Assembly (NCBI GenBank): GCA_951799425.1
Contig: OX637394.1
Location: 8,629,501 to 8,693,500, forward strand
Direction: 5' to 3'
Length of the DNA stretch: 64,000 nt
DNA from: Ilex aquifolium
Taxonomy: Eukaryota > Streptophyta > Magnoliopsida > Aquifoliales > Aquifoliaceae
Shown here: one piece after another, positions 1-10,307 of the stretch
Layout: each line of letters starts with the position of its first letter
Position numbering within the stretch: the first letter of the stretch is position 1
Position numbers and translations under genes: made by a program
Notes under the pieces: model-generated
The model's input: the letters and a program-made list of their open reading frames with translations, nothing else
Told to the model about the DNA's origin: nothing
The model's database searches: none

Positions 1-167
1 GTAGGGATTAGCTTGATTTCAATTTCTTATATTAAAACAAATGAAGTAAAAAATATTTTAATTGACGGTTTGTTTTAGGTTGCAAAGTGCCTTTAAGCAA
101 TGTAATATTCTTCGAGTTTTAATTTATTTTTTTGTTATTTCGTGCCTTTAGACACGAGCAATTACTA
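1..167 (+). mobile_element. 3' end of a Helitron (5' part outside the window)
   Basis: The segment ends with a short hairpin-like palindrome (GTGCCTTTAGACAC) and then GAGCAATTACTAG, followed by T at 168. That is the hairpin plus CTRR-T layout of Helitron 3' termini. Very similar tails occur near 57.3 kb and 57.98 kb (+) and at 20667 and 10555 (-), so the same family is present several times. No Rep/helicase coding is visible; the element is presumably non-autonomous. The 5' end lies left of the window. Confidence 0.7.
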
Positions 168-668
168 GTTTGTATATATATAGAGTCGTGGTTAAGTGTG
201 AGTTATGTATTTTTATTGTATAACGTTTTTGAAGCCGTGCATAGCTATTGCAAAATGAACAATACTGTCCAACGTGGGTCGGATGCGTTACACAGTTTTT
301 GCTATAGATCAGGTTTAAGAAATGAGGAGATATTTACTACCCAAACAATGAACCAAACCTGGATGCAGAGTGATTCCTCCAATATTGAATTTCTTTTTTT
401 TTTTTTTTTGATCCAGTATTGGATTTCATCTTGAATAAAGAAAATTCCACACTAAACCAACAAGTTCTTTTTTTTTTTTTTTTTTAGTAGTAGGTCCCAC
501 CGAGACATAAAGAACAGTATTTTGATTTGTGAATTGTGATCTCAATTCTGTGGTTGGGTTAGGTACATTGACTTGCAAAAAGCACAGGGAATTTTTATTT
601 TTTTACAAGAAAGAGAGAGGAGAGAGCTGAAGGTATCGTGATCTTGAGGGAGGTTCCCACCATTTGCA
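168..668 (+). promoter_or_regulatory. Upstream region and 5' UTR of the MPP6-like gene
   Basis: No credible ORF is present. The tract has several T-homopolymers (about 393-408 and 470-485) and a purine-rich stretch at about 609-632 just before the ATG at 669, which probably belongs to the 5' UTR. No convincing TATA box was picked. The neighbouring Helitron end at 167 means the promoter must be within about 500 bp or lie partly in repeat DNA. Confidence 0.4.
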
Positions 669-2977
669 ATGTCCAAGCGCGGGCTGTCCAGCACTTTAAG
701 GAACTTGAAGGTAAAACAAAGAGCACAACCTATCTTTAATTCTTTTCATAAATTTTTCTCTGCTGATTTTATCTGTAAAGATGAAGTTGCTAAAGATGTG
801 AACTGGATCTTGCTTTCAGTATTCAATCTTTCAAGTTCTTGAAACTGCGCTGTTGAGGTCGGTTTTTTGACGGTTCTGTTCTACAGTTCTTCATGCAAAG
901 GGCAGTTCAGAGAGAGGACAAAGATAAGAAGGAAGAAGAGGTCATACCTGATGGGAACTTTCCATCCTGTGGTGCCCCAAAAAGATGGTATTTTTCCTAA
1001 TCTTCTGTTTCTCTTTTATTCTTTGATGGACTTTGAATTACATTGACTCTTTAAATTTGTTTTACTGTGCAATTGCGTAGCGTTTTTTTTTGCAATTTAT
1101 GGTTAGTAATAATCAAGGAGTACATGTTACTGTATGTGACATAGTGTACCCATGTTGTGCATAGCGAGTTTCTTGGGGAAGAGAGTTGTTTCGTCATTTT
1201 TGCATACTGGTATGTTGAACAAAATAAATTTATCATTGTTGCCTGGTTTAGTTTCAATGCACTTATATAGTGTGTTCGTGTTGCCTATAGGTTTGAATGT
1301 TTGTGTATATGTTTGTTTGTGTTGAATAGAAGTTGTTACCTCAAACTATAAAATCTAACTTGAAGGCAATTCTTTCTTCTCATAGAAGCGAATGTGAGCT
1401 ACAATTTGGTTGGAAAACTAGTTGCAGTAATGGGCATCTATAGACTGTAATTATTTGTTTAAGCATTAACCACAAATTAGGCAGCTTGACTGTGCCAGTA
1501 ATAGCATTTGGACCTAAGGAATCTATGAAAGTACGAAAAGGCTTTTGGATCCCACTTGCACACATGTAGTTTCTATATTTTCATTCTTGCATGATCTGCT
1601 ACTGTTTTTTGAGCATCGTGCGTTGTACATCTCTGCATGTCATTGGGTATTGAGTCATTTTGGAGCTCACCAATGTTAAGAATAAAACTCTTGAAGCATC
1701 GTTCCTGTTGACCTGTCTGCTTTTCACGCATAAGAATGCTAACTAGTTTTCTTGTGATGAATCTCGGCATGTGCATAGGTTCTATATGTGTGTCCCTACC
1801 TTCATCTTTGGATTAGGTGCTAGTTAAAGTTTTTTTCCCGAAGCATTTATCTAACATCCAGAATTGCTGATCCTAATCATGTTGCATTGACGAACAACTG
1901 ATCCTCAATTCATCAAACTGCAGCCTTTTGGGGAGAGTCTTTGACTTAGTTTTTGGTTTTGGGGCTTTGATGTTAGGATTCTTGTACATCATAATATCAT
2001 ATATCAAGTTTGGTTTTTATTTTCTCCTTTTCATATAGTGATAATGAGCTAGCAATTTTAGTTAATCTGTATAGTACAACTGACTCCTTAAATTATTTTT
2101 GGAGATTGCATTGTTTGGACACTAATGTCTTCCATCCTCTCTCTGTCTTTAATACTAGTCACCATCATTTTAAAGAAAAATAAGATAATGGAGCAATCAA
2201 CTCTGGCATTTTGGCTGCATTGCAATAGTCCCTTGTGCTATCATACAAGGTGGCTTGATTTAAACCTTTTTGATGCATGCCAATTCTTCATGTCTCACTT
2301 TTTGTTTTGTGAGCCTTTCCACATACTGCCTGTTAGTTTTAGGTCGGATTCATCAAAATGATATCAGACGTGAGTTTCGGTGGTTATTGGTTAATGTATT
2401 TCTTTTCTATTTGAATTTGCTTCCTCCTCTCTTTACTCTAATTGCACTTTGCTCTGGTCTTTTTTTTTGTGAATAAAGACACTCTTGGTTATTTTTTCTC
2501 TGTTTTTTGCCTCTCTCCATGAGCTTGCATCACTAGAACTTCCTTTCTTTAGTTTTCTTTTTTTTTCTTGGGGTGGGGGTGAGGTGAGTGTTGTAAATGG
2601 CAGCTTGTTCCTCAATGAAAGTGCAGCCTCCCAAACTAGTATAAGCCTTGCACCTATTACTAATTGGTTCTGAGTTGGATTTATCAGGATGAACATTGTA
2701 AATAACCTAGTTTTGTGTGGGTTATTTTTTGGGAAAATTTCATCTACACCCCCTCTAGTTAGGCTTAAATTCAATGACACCCCCTGTCAGACCTTGTCTG
2801 CTAACGGCGTTAATGGCTAGAGTTGATTTACAAAAATAACATGGAGTATTTTATACATACTCTGTATGTATACCTATTTAACCTATACTATTAACTATGG
2901 TCTAGTTTAATTAACCCCACCTATTTATAATCCAACCTATGTTGTCTTTGTGCATTCCATGGGTTAATGTCTGTTGC

Positions 2978-3013
<36 letters not shown>

Positions 3014-6000
3014 AGATGATGAGTCGATGAAGAAGATGATGATGAATCGATGAGTCGATGAAGAAAAATATGATGAATCGATTGAGGGAGTCGATGGAGC
3101 TTCATGGAAGTTCAAATTTGGGAGATTATTTTCCTTTCTTTCAGTGGGTTGACATTCAAGGGGTACAGAAGAAGATGATGAGGCTGATGAAGAAGATGGA
3201 TAAACTCTTCCAATTCCTAATTGATGAGCACCGAAAAATCAGGACCAAATCAAATGTATCATTGGGTGAATCAAGTGGAAGTGCAGATGAGAGGAAGAAG
3301 AAGACTTTGATTGATGTTATGTTATCATTGCAACAAGAGGAAGCTGAAGGGAGAATGAGAGAAGTTCTATCTCAAGATTTGAGAGATGAAATTATGGATT
3401 TTGGTTTGATTCTATCAAATATTTCTGATACGCTGGTTTGGAAGGATTCTACTTCGGGATCTTTCTCTGTTAAATCAGCATGGAATTTGTGTAGATAGAA
3501 AAGGAGAGTGCATGAAACAGCTAAGGTGATATAGGGGCAAAATGTTTCACCTAGTGCCCAATTGGTAGCTTGGAAGATTTTCATCGGGGTGCCTTATCAG
3601 TGGATGAAAGTGTTCAGAAGTTGGGAATTCCTTTGGTGAGCAAATGTAATTTTTGTTGCCAAGAATTGGAAACTTTTGGACATTGTTCGTTGGATTAATA
3701 AGAGGCTTTTCATTGTTGATTTTTCATTTTATGTGGAAAGAGAGATGTAGGAGGCATGAAGAGTCTATGTTGAGTGCTTATTCTGTGTTTGAGCAAATTT
3801 TGGCCTCTCTTAAATGGCAAGTGTATGGTTTAAGTCCAAAGAAGGTGGAGAGTTCAGGAGGTTGTGAAATGCTTCAAGCTTTGGGTGTAAGGGTAATTGC
3901 TTCTGTTCGAATCAGAGCTTTATGGGTTGCTTGGGTCCCTCCTTGCAGTGGGGTGTTCAAGTTGAATGTTGATGGTGCTGCAAGGGGAAATCCAGGTGAT
4001 TCTGGTGGAGGCGTGGTGATAAGAAATCAGGTGGGTGGAGTTTTTTCTGATGGAGCCTATTTTTATGGGGTTGGATCAAATATGAGGGCTGAGTGTTTAG
4101 CATTATTAGATGGGATTAGACTTTGTAAGAGGAGTGGATTGGAGGCGAAGATTTTAATTGAGTCTGACTCTAAAGTTCTGGTTCAGATGGTATTGGGGAA
4201 GGTTGAAGTTTCTTGGAGATTAAGGGGCATCCTGTCTCAGATATTGAAGGAGTTACAAGGGTTGTATTTTCAAATTTATCATGTTTTCCGAGAAGCGAAT
4301 TATGTTGCTGATTTTTTGCCAAAAAAGGCAGTTCAGGATGGAGCTTCTTCGGAGTATGCTGCTGTGGGCTCTTTACCTTGTCTGGGACGTTTGTTGGTGA
4401 TACAAGACCAAAGAATGATGCCAGTCCAAGGGTGAAGCGTTCAGTTCATTATGACACTGTGCAAACATGGTAGTATTTGGAATGGGAATTGTAATTGTAA
4501 ATTTGTTATTTTGTAATATTTTAAAGGATTAAAACCATAATGGGCAGAATCCTTTCTTTGTTTCTTGTAATTTTTTTTGGAGTTTGTCTGAATAAAATCT
4601 CTTTCGTAAAAAAAAAAAAAAAACTGAAGGGTATAAGATGATTCCATTTGGTGCTGGGAGACGAGCTTGTCCTGGGGCTATCAGTCCTTTGAATGGGAAA
4701 AGGTTGACAAAGAGGAGATTGCCATGACAGAAGGAATAGGTCTAACCATGCCAAAAACCAAGCCCTTACTTTTAGGTTGAGGATATTTTAGTACATTTAT
4801 ATAAGGAATGATAGTTTTGACATTTTCAAAAAATTTAAAAGCAAACCGTTACTTTTTGTACCGGCACCGTTAAACATTACTGTTAAAAGGGTGTCTTTGA
4901 TTTGAAAGTATAAACTAGAAGGGGGTGCAGTGAAGTTTTAAAATCGGGAGGGGGTGTCATTGAATTTAGGCCTAACTAATGGGGGAGTGGATGAAATTTT
5001 CCCTTATTTTTTTGTCATAATACATTATTAATATTGTGTATATGTTTGCAAAAATGGGTTCATAATTGAATAGCTGCTGCTAGCGCGCTGCCCATCTTAG
5101 ATGCTCATTTATTTATTTTTATAATTTTTCTGAGTGTACTTTCCAATTTATTTTCACCTGCAGTTTAGTCATTATGGAAGGGAATCGCCATCCTGGAACA
5201 ATAAAAGGGCGGATGTCATTTCAACGTTTTAATCCTTCTATTGATGTGAGTAAAAGGGTTGAATGGCCTGAAAATTAATTTAAACACTATTCACTTCCTG
5301 TGCTCTTGTAGTTTTTGGTGTCCTCATGTCAAAGCCTTGTCTTGGTAGAAATTGAATGAAGAAGGATCAAATATTCGTCAAACAGAAGTTTCTGCCCCAT
5401 GTTCTAGCAGTAACAGTGTATTAATTTTTGATAGGTTGGTAACTTGACCCTCAAGTTCTCTTAGCACATTACTGTTTTGGTAATTTCTCTCATGATCGTT
5501 GGAAATCTGCCAGGATGATTCTATCACAAGTCAATCTTGATATTTTCATGAATGGGTATGTTATTTTATTGAAAAGTGAAAATTTTAAAATAATATCAGC
5601 AAAAATGCTGCAACCTGCCGTGAGAATTGTTGAGAGAAACCCATTGAGGATCCATCTTATGCTTAGTTTATATTTGGCAGAAAACGCGACCATGTGAGGT
5701 ATATGCAGAGTAGGCTGGGAAACACGTGTCCGGCCCCTAAAATTCATGATACTTTATCCATTCAAAGCAAGTTACATGGGAGTTGTGGATGCTGCTGTGT
5801 AACATACCTGCTGTATATTACAGTGCGCTCTAGAAATAGAATTATGACTATGAAATGATACAGAAGACAAATTCTATGAGTTAATCCAAATTTTACACAC
5901 ATCTCTGATTTGTTCATTGTTACAGAGAGAATGTGTCCACCCAAGATGAATCAGAGGCCTTGAAACTAGATGGTTTCAACGGTGATGCAAATGGGGATCT

Positions 6001-6181
6001 GAAAAGGAAACAAGCGGAAGCAGTCTCTGAAGCACCATACCCAAATAAATCACAGAAAAATATCCAAGTCCATCGATGGTCGTTGCCTAATAACAGTAGA
6101 AGTTCTCACAAGCAACGAAAGCGTGAGAAGCTGGACTGGAGTGTTCTTAGACCTCCAAGGTGTGAATCAGCCATCAGGTGA
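669..6181 (+). CDS. MPP6: MPP6-like (M-phase phosphoprotein 6) nuclear exosome cofactor, five coding exons
   Basis: Exons 669-710, 887-987, 5164-5245, 5349-5434 and 5926-6181 all have GT/AG borders and join in phase to 188 codons plus TGA. The N-terminus MSKRGLSSTLRNLK followed by FMQR matches the conserved start of MPP6 proteins. Exon 3 holds the family signature GRMSFQRFNPSIDKLN (human GRMSFRGFNPEVEKLM). The C-terminal half is charged, low in complexity and Lys/Arg-rich, with RSSHKQRKREKLDWSVLRPP near the end. In yeast and animals MPP6 binds the nuclear RNA exosome and helps recruit the MTR4 helicase for RNA decay; the same role is inferred here. The length fits (human about 160 aa). Intron 2 is unusually long (4176 bp) because it contains a MULE with a nested LINE; all splice sites still look intact. 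The ATG at 669 is the first in frame with the conserved motif. No expression evidence is available. Confidence 0.85.
3058..4783 (+). pseudogene. Captured CYP81-type cytochrome P450 fragments, interrupted by a LINE
   Basis: Left part (3058-3351): the translation contains SSNLGDYFPFFQWVDIQG, KKMDKLFQFLIDEHR and KKKTLIDVMLSLQQ. These are typical of the middle third of plant CYP81 enzymes. Right part (4624-4783): EGYKMIPFGAGRRACPG is the haem-binding Cys loop. After a short internal loss and frame change comes FEWEKVDKEEIAMTEG, then GLTMPKTKPLLLG and a stop, which is the usual CYP81 C-terminus. The two parts abut exactly once the LINE and its duplicated CTGAAGGG are removed, so the P450 was already internally deleted (I-helix to ERR region missing) before the LINE landed. 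It lacks the N-terminal membrane anchor and cannot encode an enzyme. Family assignment is from recognised motifs; the donor gene is not in the window. Confidence 0.8.
3352..4623 (+). mobile_element. 5'-truncated L1-like LINE (zf-RVT and RNase H end) with poly(A)
   Basis: The insert begins just after CTGAAGGG (3344-3351) and ends in a 16-A tail (4608-4623), followed by a second CTGAAGGG (4624-4631), so both the target duplication and the tail are visible. At the left, VWKDSTSGSFSVKSAWNLC is the start of the plant LINE zinc-binding RVT domain. At about 3900-4330 an RNase H domain is clear: NVDGAARGNPGDSGGG (first Asp), a RAECLALLDG helix (Glu), ESDSK (Asp) and REANYVADFL (last Asp). The endonuclease and most of the reverse transcriptase are absent, so it was dead on arrival. 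The zf-RVT part has stop codons and a frame change relative to the RNase H frame. AATAAAATC lies just upstream of the tail. Confidence 0.85.
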
Positions 6182-7624
6182 TTCATTTCTTAAGATGATC
6201 ATAATTGTTTTGAGTATGCTCTAATGTTCTAATTGGAGTTGTAACTGTAAACTTGTAAGTATATCAATGGCGCAGGGAATCTATTTTAAGTTTTCTATGT
6301 TTTAACATACACCCTCTGTACTCTATGACTAGGAAAACTTAAATTGCTAATCCCATATTTGACTGTATTTTTGTTAATTTATTTAATTCCTGGTAAATTA
6401 GGATTAAGTTGTTATTTTTTAAATAATGTCTATTTGAGAACTCCTATAAGGTTTTTTTTTTTTTTTTGACTAAAGTTCAGAGGTTAAGGAGAAGGTTATG
6501 ATTTTTTTTTTTAACATGTCCTGAGAGTAGTGCAACATTTCATCTTGTACCTACATTAAGTCCAAAAGAAGGTAATGCTATACTTCGATACAAAAGTGTG
6601 TTTAAAGAAACCACAATGCAACATGTTTTTCCGATAATGTGAAAAAGAAACAAGGAACCAAAAGATAGATTAAATTTGCTGGCGTGGATAGACTTTCACC
6701 ATGCAAAAAGAATTGGAAGATTCTCTAATTATTTTACAATTAGAGAGGAGCCTAACCCATAAAGACAAAGGATATGATGACCGCAAATCTAAGGCATCAT
6801 ACTCTAATATCCCGAGCACTTTCTTTGTAGGTCATCTACAATTTAGTGTCTACTTTTTATGTGACTAAATATATTTCAAAGAAATTGAATATTACTGTAT
6901 AGAGTTCAAATCACTAACAAAGGTAAAAAGAACATGGTTCGAAAAAACCATGGTCACACACAAACCCTCAAGCAGGACAATAGAAAAGAACATAATATCA
7001 GAATGAAAACTGTTAAAAGTTCATAGAGGGATTCAAATTGCAAGAATGAGAATCCATCAGATTTCGGAAACAAACATGGTTCTTATTAAACCCATACCCG
7101 CTTCATCATTTGGCCCAGAGAAAACAATAACTTATCAGAAGGTTCAATCCAGAAGCTTCTAAATTATATTCTTGGTATAGTAAAAGCTTGTAAAATGCTT
7201 AACAACCCATAACAAAGACTAGTCACACGGGATTTGGAAACTCTATTATTCAAACCTCACCAATGAAACCCGAACCCAGGCAGATGGATTTGACTTGAAG
7301 CTCCAAAATGAGGTCGACACCTTTGGCGGAGAAGGGTCTCAATTGGGAACATTTTAACACAACACAAACCCAACATCACCCTACCCTTGCTGGTGAAAAT
7401 CAACAGGCAGCAACTTGGATGATATTAGCTGGTGATGAAGGGACAGAATGCTAGAACATCCATATATTATGAGAATTAAGTTCATCCAACAGTATAACAA
7501 ACATGCAAAAAATACAGCGGTCAATGACTAAGGGCACAGTACTCTTTCTTGGGTTTCAAAAAACACTTTGGCAGTGGAGCACCATGATTCATCAATCCTA
7601 AGCTGTAATAACACCGCTGTATTC
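6182..7624. other. Intergenic: 3' sides of the convergent MPP6 and GRAS-1 genes
   Basis: The two genes converge here. The first ~150 bases are likely the MPP6 3' UTR. About 7400-7624 is likely the 3' UTR of the minus-strand GRAS gene, because related sequence lies downstream of GRAS copies 2 and 3 (a block around 'gggacagaatgctagaacatcc'-like text). The remainder is AT-rich with T-runs at about 6451-6466 and 6500-6511. No ORF, RNA gene or element end was recognised. Confidence 0.4.
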
Positions 7625-9802
7625 TCACTCCTGGATAGGCTTCCAACAGGAGAGAGCATAGATGACTCTCCCCTTCCATCCCTGCAGCATCCAGTTGCCA
7701 TCTTCATCCACTACAAAATCTTTGTGGTAATGAGACTTCACCTTGCCCCTTACATCCTTCACGATCTCCTGGTCAAGTGGTAGCTGCCTGAACCTTGCCC
7801 TGACATTCCTAATTTGCCACTGTCTGTATGTCTCTGGCCTTTCAATCCTCTCGGTACCCTCACAAGCTATGACGTTCATGGCATCCCTTCCAAAGACCTC
7901 TTTTTCAAATAGCAATCTATCGTGATCTTCACGTAGCACAGTAGCATCAAACATATCAAACTGAGCGGAGAAGTGGAACAGTGCCTCTCGGAATCGTGTC
8001 CCAAAGAAAGGGGTATTGTACGTCCCATTAACAACTCCATGGATGAACAAATCAGGATTGATCCTCTTGATCAAGTTTAGAACAGCATCCCTTGGACTGT
8101 TTGCTGCTATTGTTTGATCAGGCACATTCTCTAGCCGATACAAACAATTGACAACAAGCAACTCATCTCTGTCAATCTTGAGATCCTCAAGTTGAATTGT
8201 ATCCCATTTCATTGCTATGACATTGTACTCAAATGGGACACTGAATCTCTTGCAATAATTTGCGAGGCGCCGCCCTGTCTTCTCAACCCTCTCTGCTGGT
8301 CGGAAACCTGATTGGGGAAGATCTATTCCTGTGATGCGAAGTTTTGGAGGACCACCAGGCGTCTCAGAGAGTGTCTGGATAACGGAGGGCCACTGGAAGC
8401 CATATAGAATGCCAAAATCAATTATGTGAAGCCTTGTTGCTCCAGCAGCTAGTTTTCTAATGGATTTGTTTGCAAAGCGATTTGACATTTTCTTGAATGG
8501 GCATGCTGTAATATACAGTTGGTAAGCTTTTAAGATTTCAGCAGCCGATATCCTGCTGGTAGTGAAAGCAGTATACAGTGTAGTCCCAGTACCAGCCAAG
8601 CGTGCCTCAAGAGCTTCAGCAAAGTAATGGGCCAACCTTTCTGTGCCATCACCATAAATAGAAGAATGTTGCCTAATCCGCTTCAGCAGCTCATTAGCAG
8701 TCCTGATGTCATATCTTGCCACGGCTTCTGCACATTGAGTTAGGAGACTCGTCAAATCCACCACTTCCTTTCCGATGCCTTTTTTTTTACCACGCGGCCT
8801 GCCTCGCTTGGATCCTTCACTCTGCTTCAACTTGTTCCTTGTTTCATATTGCGAAGCTTCATCAGAGTCACACATATTGGACTCAATGTGTAAGCCGCGA
8901 AACAAACCCTCACAGAGCAACGTCTTATCATACATCTCTGATTCCTCAGATTCCTCAGCATAACTCGCCAAATGTTTGTTACTCTGTTCTTCTATATAAT
9001 CATTACTTTCTCGATTATGGTTCTTCTTTCCCCTTGATCCATTTGGTGAATGGTCCCTGCCACTCTTCTTGGCCTCCTCCAATACTTCTGAAATCTTGTC
9101 CTCTGATTCCAGATCAAAACTAAATTTATTATCATTTGGGTGGTAGCGGGTCACTTTTCCTGCGCTGGGTTTCAAGTCAAATTGGTTCTTACTAGGTGAA
9201 TCAAGAGACAAAAATGGACTCCCATACGAGTCCTCAAGCCCATTTACAGCAGGAAATAAGCTGTTTGAAGAACCAAGAGACGGCATCTTCTGCAGGACGG
9301 ACTCAAACGAGTAGTTAACACGAGATGATTGAACAAGGGAGTACTCAAACGCACCTGTTGAACTGTTACTGCTGCAAGCCCCAGTTGAATCAGCGCTTGG
9401 GCCATCAGAATACTGATTGAGAGCGCATGAAGGGTGTTGATTTGATGAAGTGGGGTACTTCTCACCAAGTACATCATAGAAGGATTTCTCAGCTGATAAA
9501 AGAGCCGAGCAGTCATGGAACATGCAAGGTTTATGGTCCAAGTCCTCCTCTTCCATAAGCATCTGGTTTATGTACTTGAGGATTGCATCGGAATTGTCCG
9601 GTTCCTCGAGAGTATTTCCTTCCGAGGGAGTGTCATCAACAGGGATTGACCCGTTTGAAATAACAGATAGATCCTTAAACCCATGATCAAATTTGTATCC
9701 ATTAACATGATTTTCTTCTGGAAGGGCTGAAATTGATTGGTGATTGAATTTGGAACCATTCATAGCAGCAGGATACTCTTGAATAAGGGCATCTATAGAC
9801 AT
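7625..9802 (-). CDS. GRAS transcription regulator, LISCL (SCL9/SCL14/SCL33-like), tandem copy 1
   Basis: 725 aa, ATG at 9802 (MSIDALIQEYP), TGA at 7625. The GRAS domain covers about residues 347-725: leucine-rich repeat I from VDLTSLLTQCAEAVARYD, the VHIID motif as LHIIDFGILYGFQW (about residue 458), leucine-rich repeat II, PFYRE as TPFFGTRFRE (about 597), and SAW with WKGRVIYALSCW at the C-terminus. The first ~345 residues are acidic, Ser/Asn-rich and probably disordered, with the LISCL-type EEESEMYDKTLLCEGL-like motif before the domain; this half is the likely activation region. A KRGRPRGKKKG basic stretch just before the domain could be a nuclear signal. Related SCL14 works with TGA factors on detoxification and stress genes; that role is only inferred here. 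The coding region is one exon, as is usual for GRAS genes. This is the only one of the three close copies that keeps the ancestral start. Confidence 0.93.
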   Translation of the reverse strand: MSIDALIQEYPAAMNGSKFNHQSISALPEENHVNGYKFDHGFKDLSVISNGSIPVDDTPSEGNTLEEPDNSDAILKYINQMLMEEEDLDHKPCMFHDCSALLSAEKSFYDVLGEKYPTSSNQHPSCALNQYSDGPSADSTGACSSNSSTGAFEYSLVQSSRVNYSFESVLQKMPSLGSSNSLFPAVNGLEDSYGSPFLSLDSPSKNQFDLKPSAGKVTRYHPNDNKFSFDLESEDKISEVLEEAKKSGRDHSPNGSRGKKNHNRESNDYIEEQSNKHLASYAEESEESEMYDKTLLCEGLFRGLHIESNMCDSDEASQYETRNKLKQSEGSKRGRPRGKKKGIGKEVVDLTSLLTQCAEAVARYDIRTANELLKRIRQHSSIYGDGTERLAHYFAEALEARLAGTGTTLYTAFTTSRISAAEILKAYQLYITACPFKKMSNRFANKSIRKLAAGATRLHIIDFGILYGFQWPSVIQTLSETPGGPPKLRITGIDLPQSGFRPAERVEKTGRRLANYCKRFSVPFEYNVIAMKWDTIQLEDLKIDRDELLVVNCLYRLENVPDQTIAANSPRDAVLNLIKRINPDLFIHGVVNGTYNTPFFGTRFREALFHFSAQFDMFDATVLREDHDRLLFEKEVFGRDAMNVIACEGTERIERPETYRQWQIRNVRARFRQLPLDQEIVKDVRGKVKSHYHKDFVVDEDGNWMLQGWKGRVIYALSCWKPIQE

Positions 9803-10300
9803 TTGTACTAGTCAAAGAAGAACTCAATCAAGTTATCAACTCAAGAAATTCGATCAAGCCAAACTGGGTGTATGAATTTCTGAAAAATGAACAAAGTGAG
9901 AATATGTTTCTAAACTCTAAAGTCACTGAGACACAAGATCGATCAGCTGGGGGATCTTGAAATCATACAAGATTTAGACAAAAATCTAGTACAAATACAG
10001 GGAAATGAGCAGCCAATATAAAAAGTAACCCCAATTTCGGAGATACCCACGAAGGGAATTAGAGAAGAGCACAGATTGTTAAAACTTGAAAGTATGATGA
10101 GATTAGTTTAGCAGCTAAGAGACGTATTCTTCTGCTTGAAAAAGAGCTATTACCTTTGACTAAATAACTAGTATCGAAAGTTCCTGGAAATAGAGCTACG
10201 CAGTGGAAGAATTTTAGACCTTGGAAGCTCGCTCCGGCTTCTGCTTCAGCTCGTCAGCTCCAATGGTGGGAGCAGATGATTGCTTGTTTATCTCTCCATT
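9803..10300 (-). promoter_or_regulatory. 5' UTR and promoter side of GRAS copy 1
   Basis: This stretch shares sequence with the upstream regions of GRAS copies 2 and 3 (for example, text equivalent to 'actagtatcgaa...ctggaaatag' near 10170-10195 recurs near 30751-30775), so the duplicated unit included leader and proximal promoter. Copies 2 and 3 show a clear GTACTC splice-donor-like site in the leader; here the equivalent region near 10030 reads differently, so a 5'-UTR intron is possible but less clear. The foldback MITE begins at about 10308 and sets the outer limit of the duplicated sequence. Confidence 0.45.
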
Positions 10301-10307
10301 AAACAAT

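Larger units (their letters stand above)
2731..5003 (+). mobile_element. Pack-MULE (Mutator-like element) in intron 2 of MPP6
   Basis: Terminal inverted repeats start GGGAAAATTTCATC at 2731 and read the same inward from 5003 on the other strand. They match over about 55 bp, including a shared block AATTCAATGACACCCCCT. The element is flanked by a perfect 9-bp target duplication TTATTTTTT (2722-2730 and 5004-5012), which is the hallmark of Mutator-like elements. No transposase is encoded. The cargo is host-derived: a (GA)n tract and GATGA-rich repeats at about 2983-3060, then fragments of a CYP81-type P450, interrupted by a LINE. This fits a non-autonomous gene-carrying Pack-MULE. The cargo lies in the same orientation as MPP6. 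Confidence 0.85.

Noticed and set aside
3653-4435. RNase H-like ORF as a host ribonuclease H gene
   Set aside because: It opens at TTG, sits in a LINE with a poly(A) tail and target duplication, and is continuous with a zf-RVT region upstream.
8716-9123. 135-codon plus-strand ORF opposite GRAS copy 1 (and similar ones at 15234-15716 and 62540-63136)
   Set aside because: They are antisense shadows of the GRAS coding regions; their similarity to each other is explained by the GRAS paralogy.
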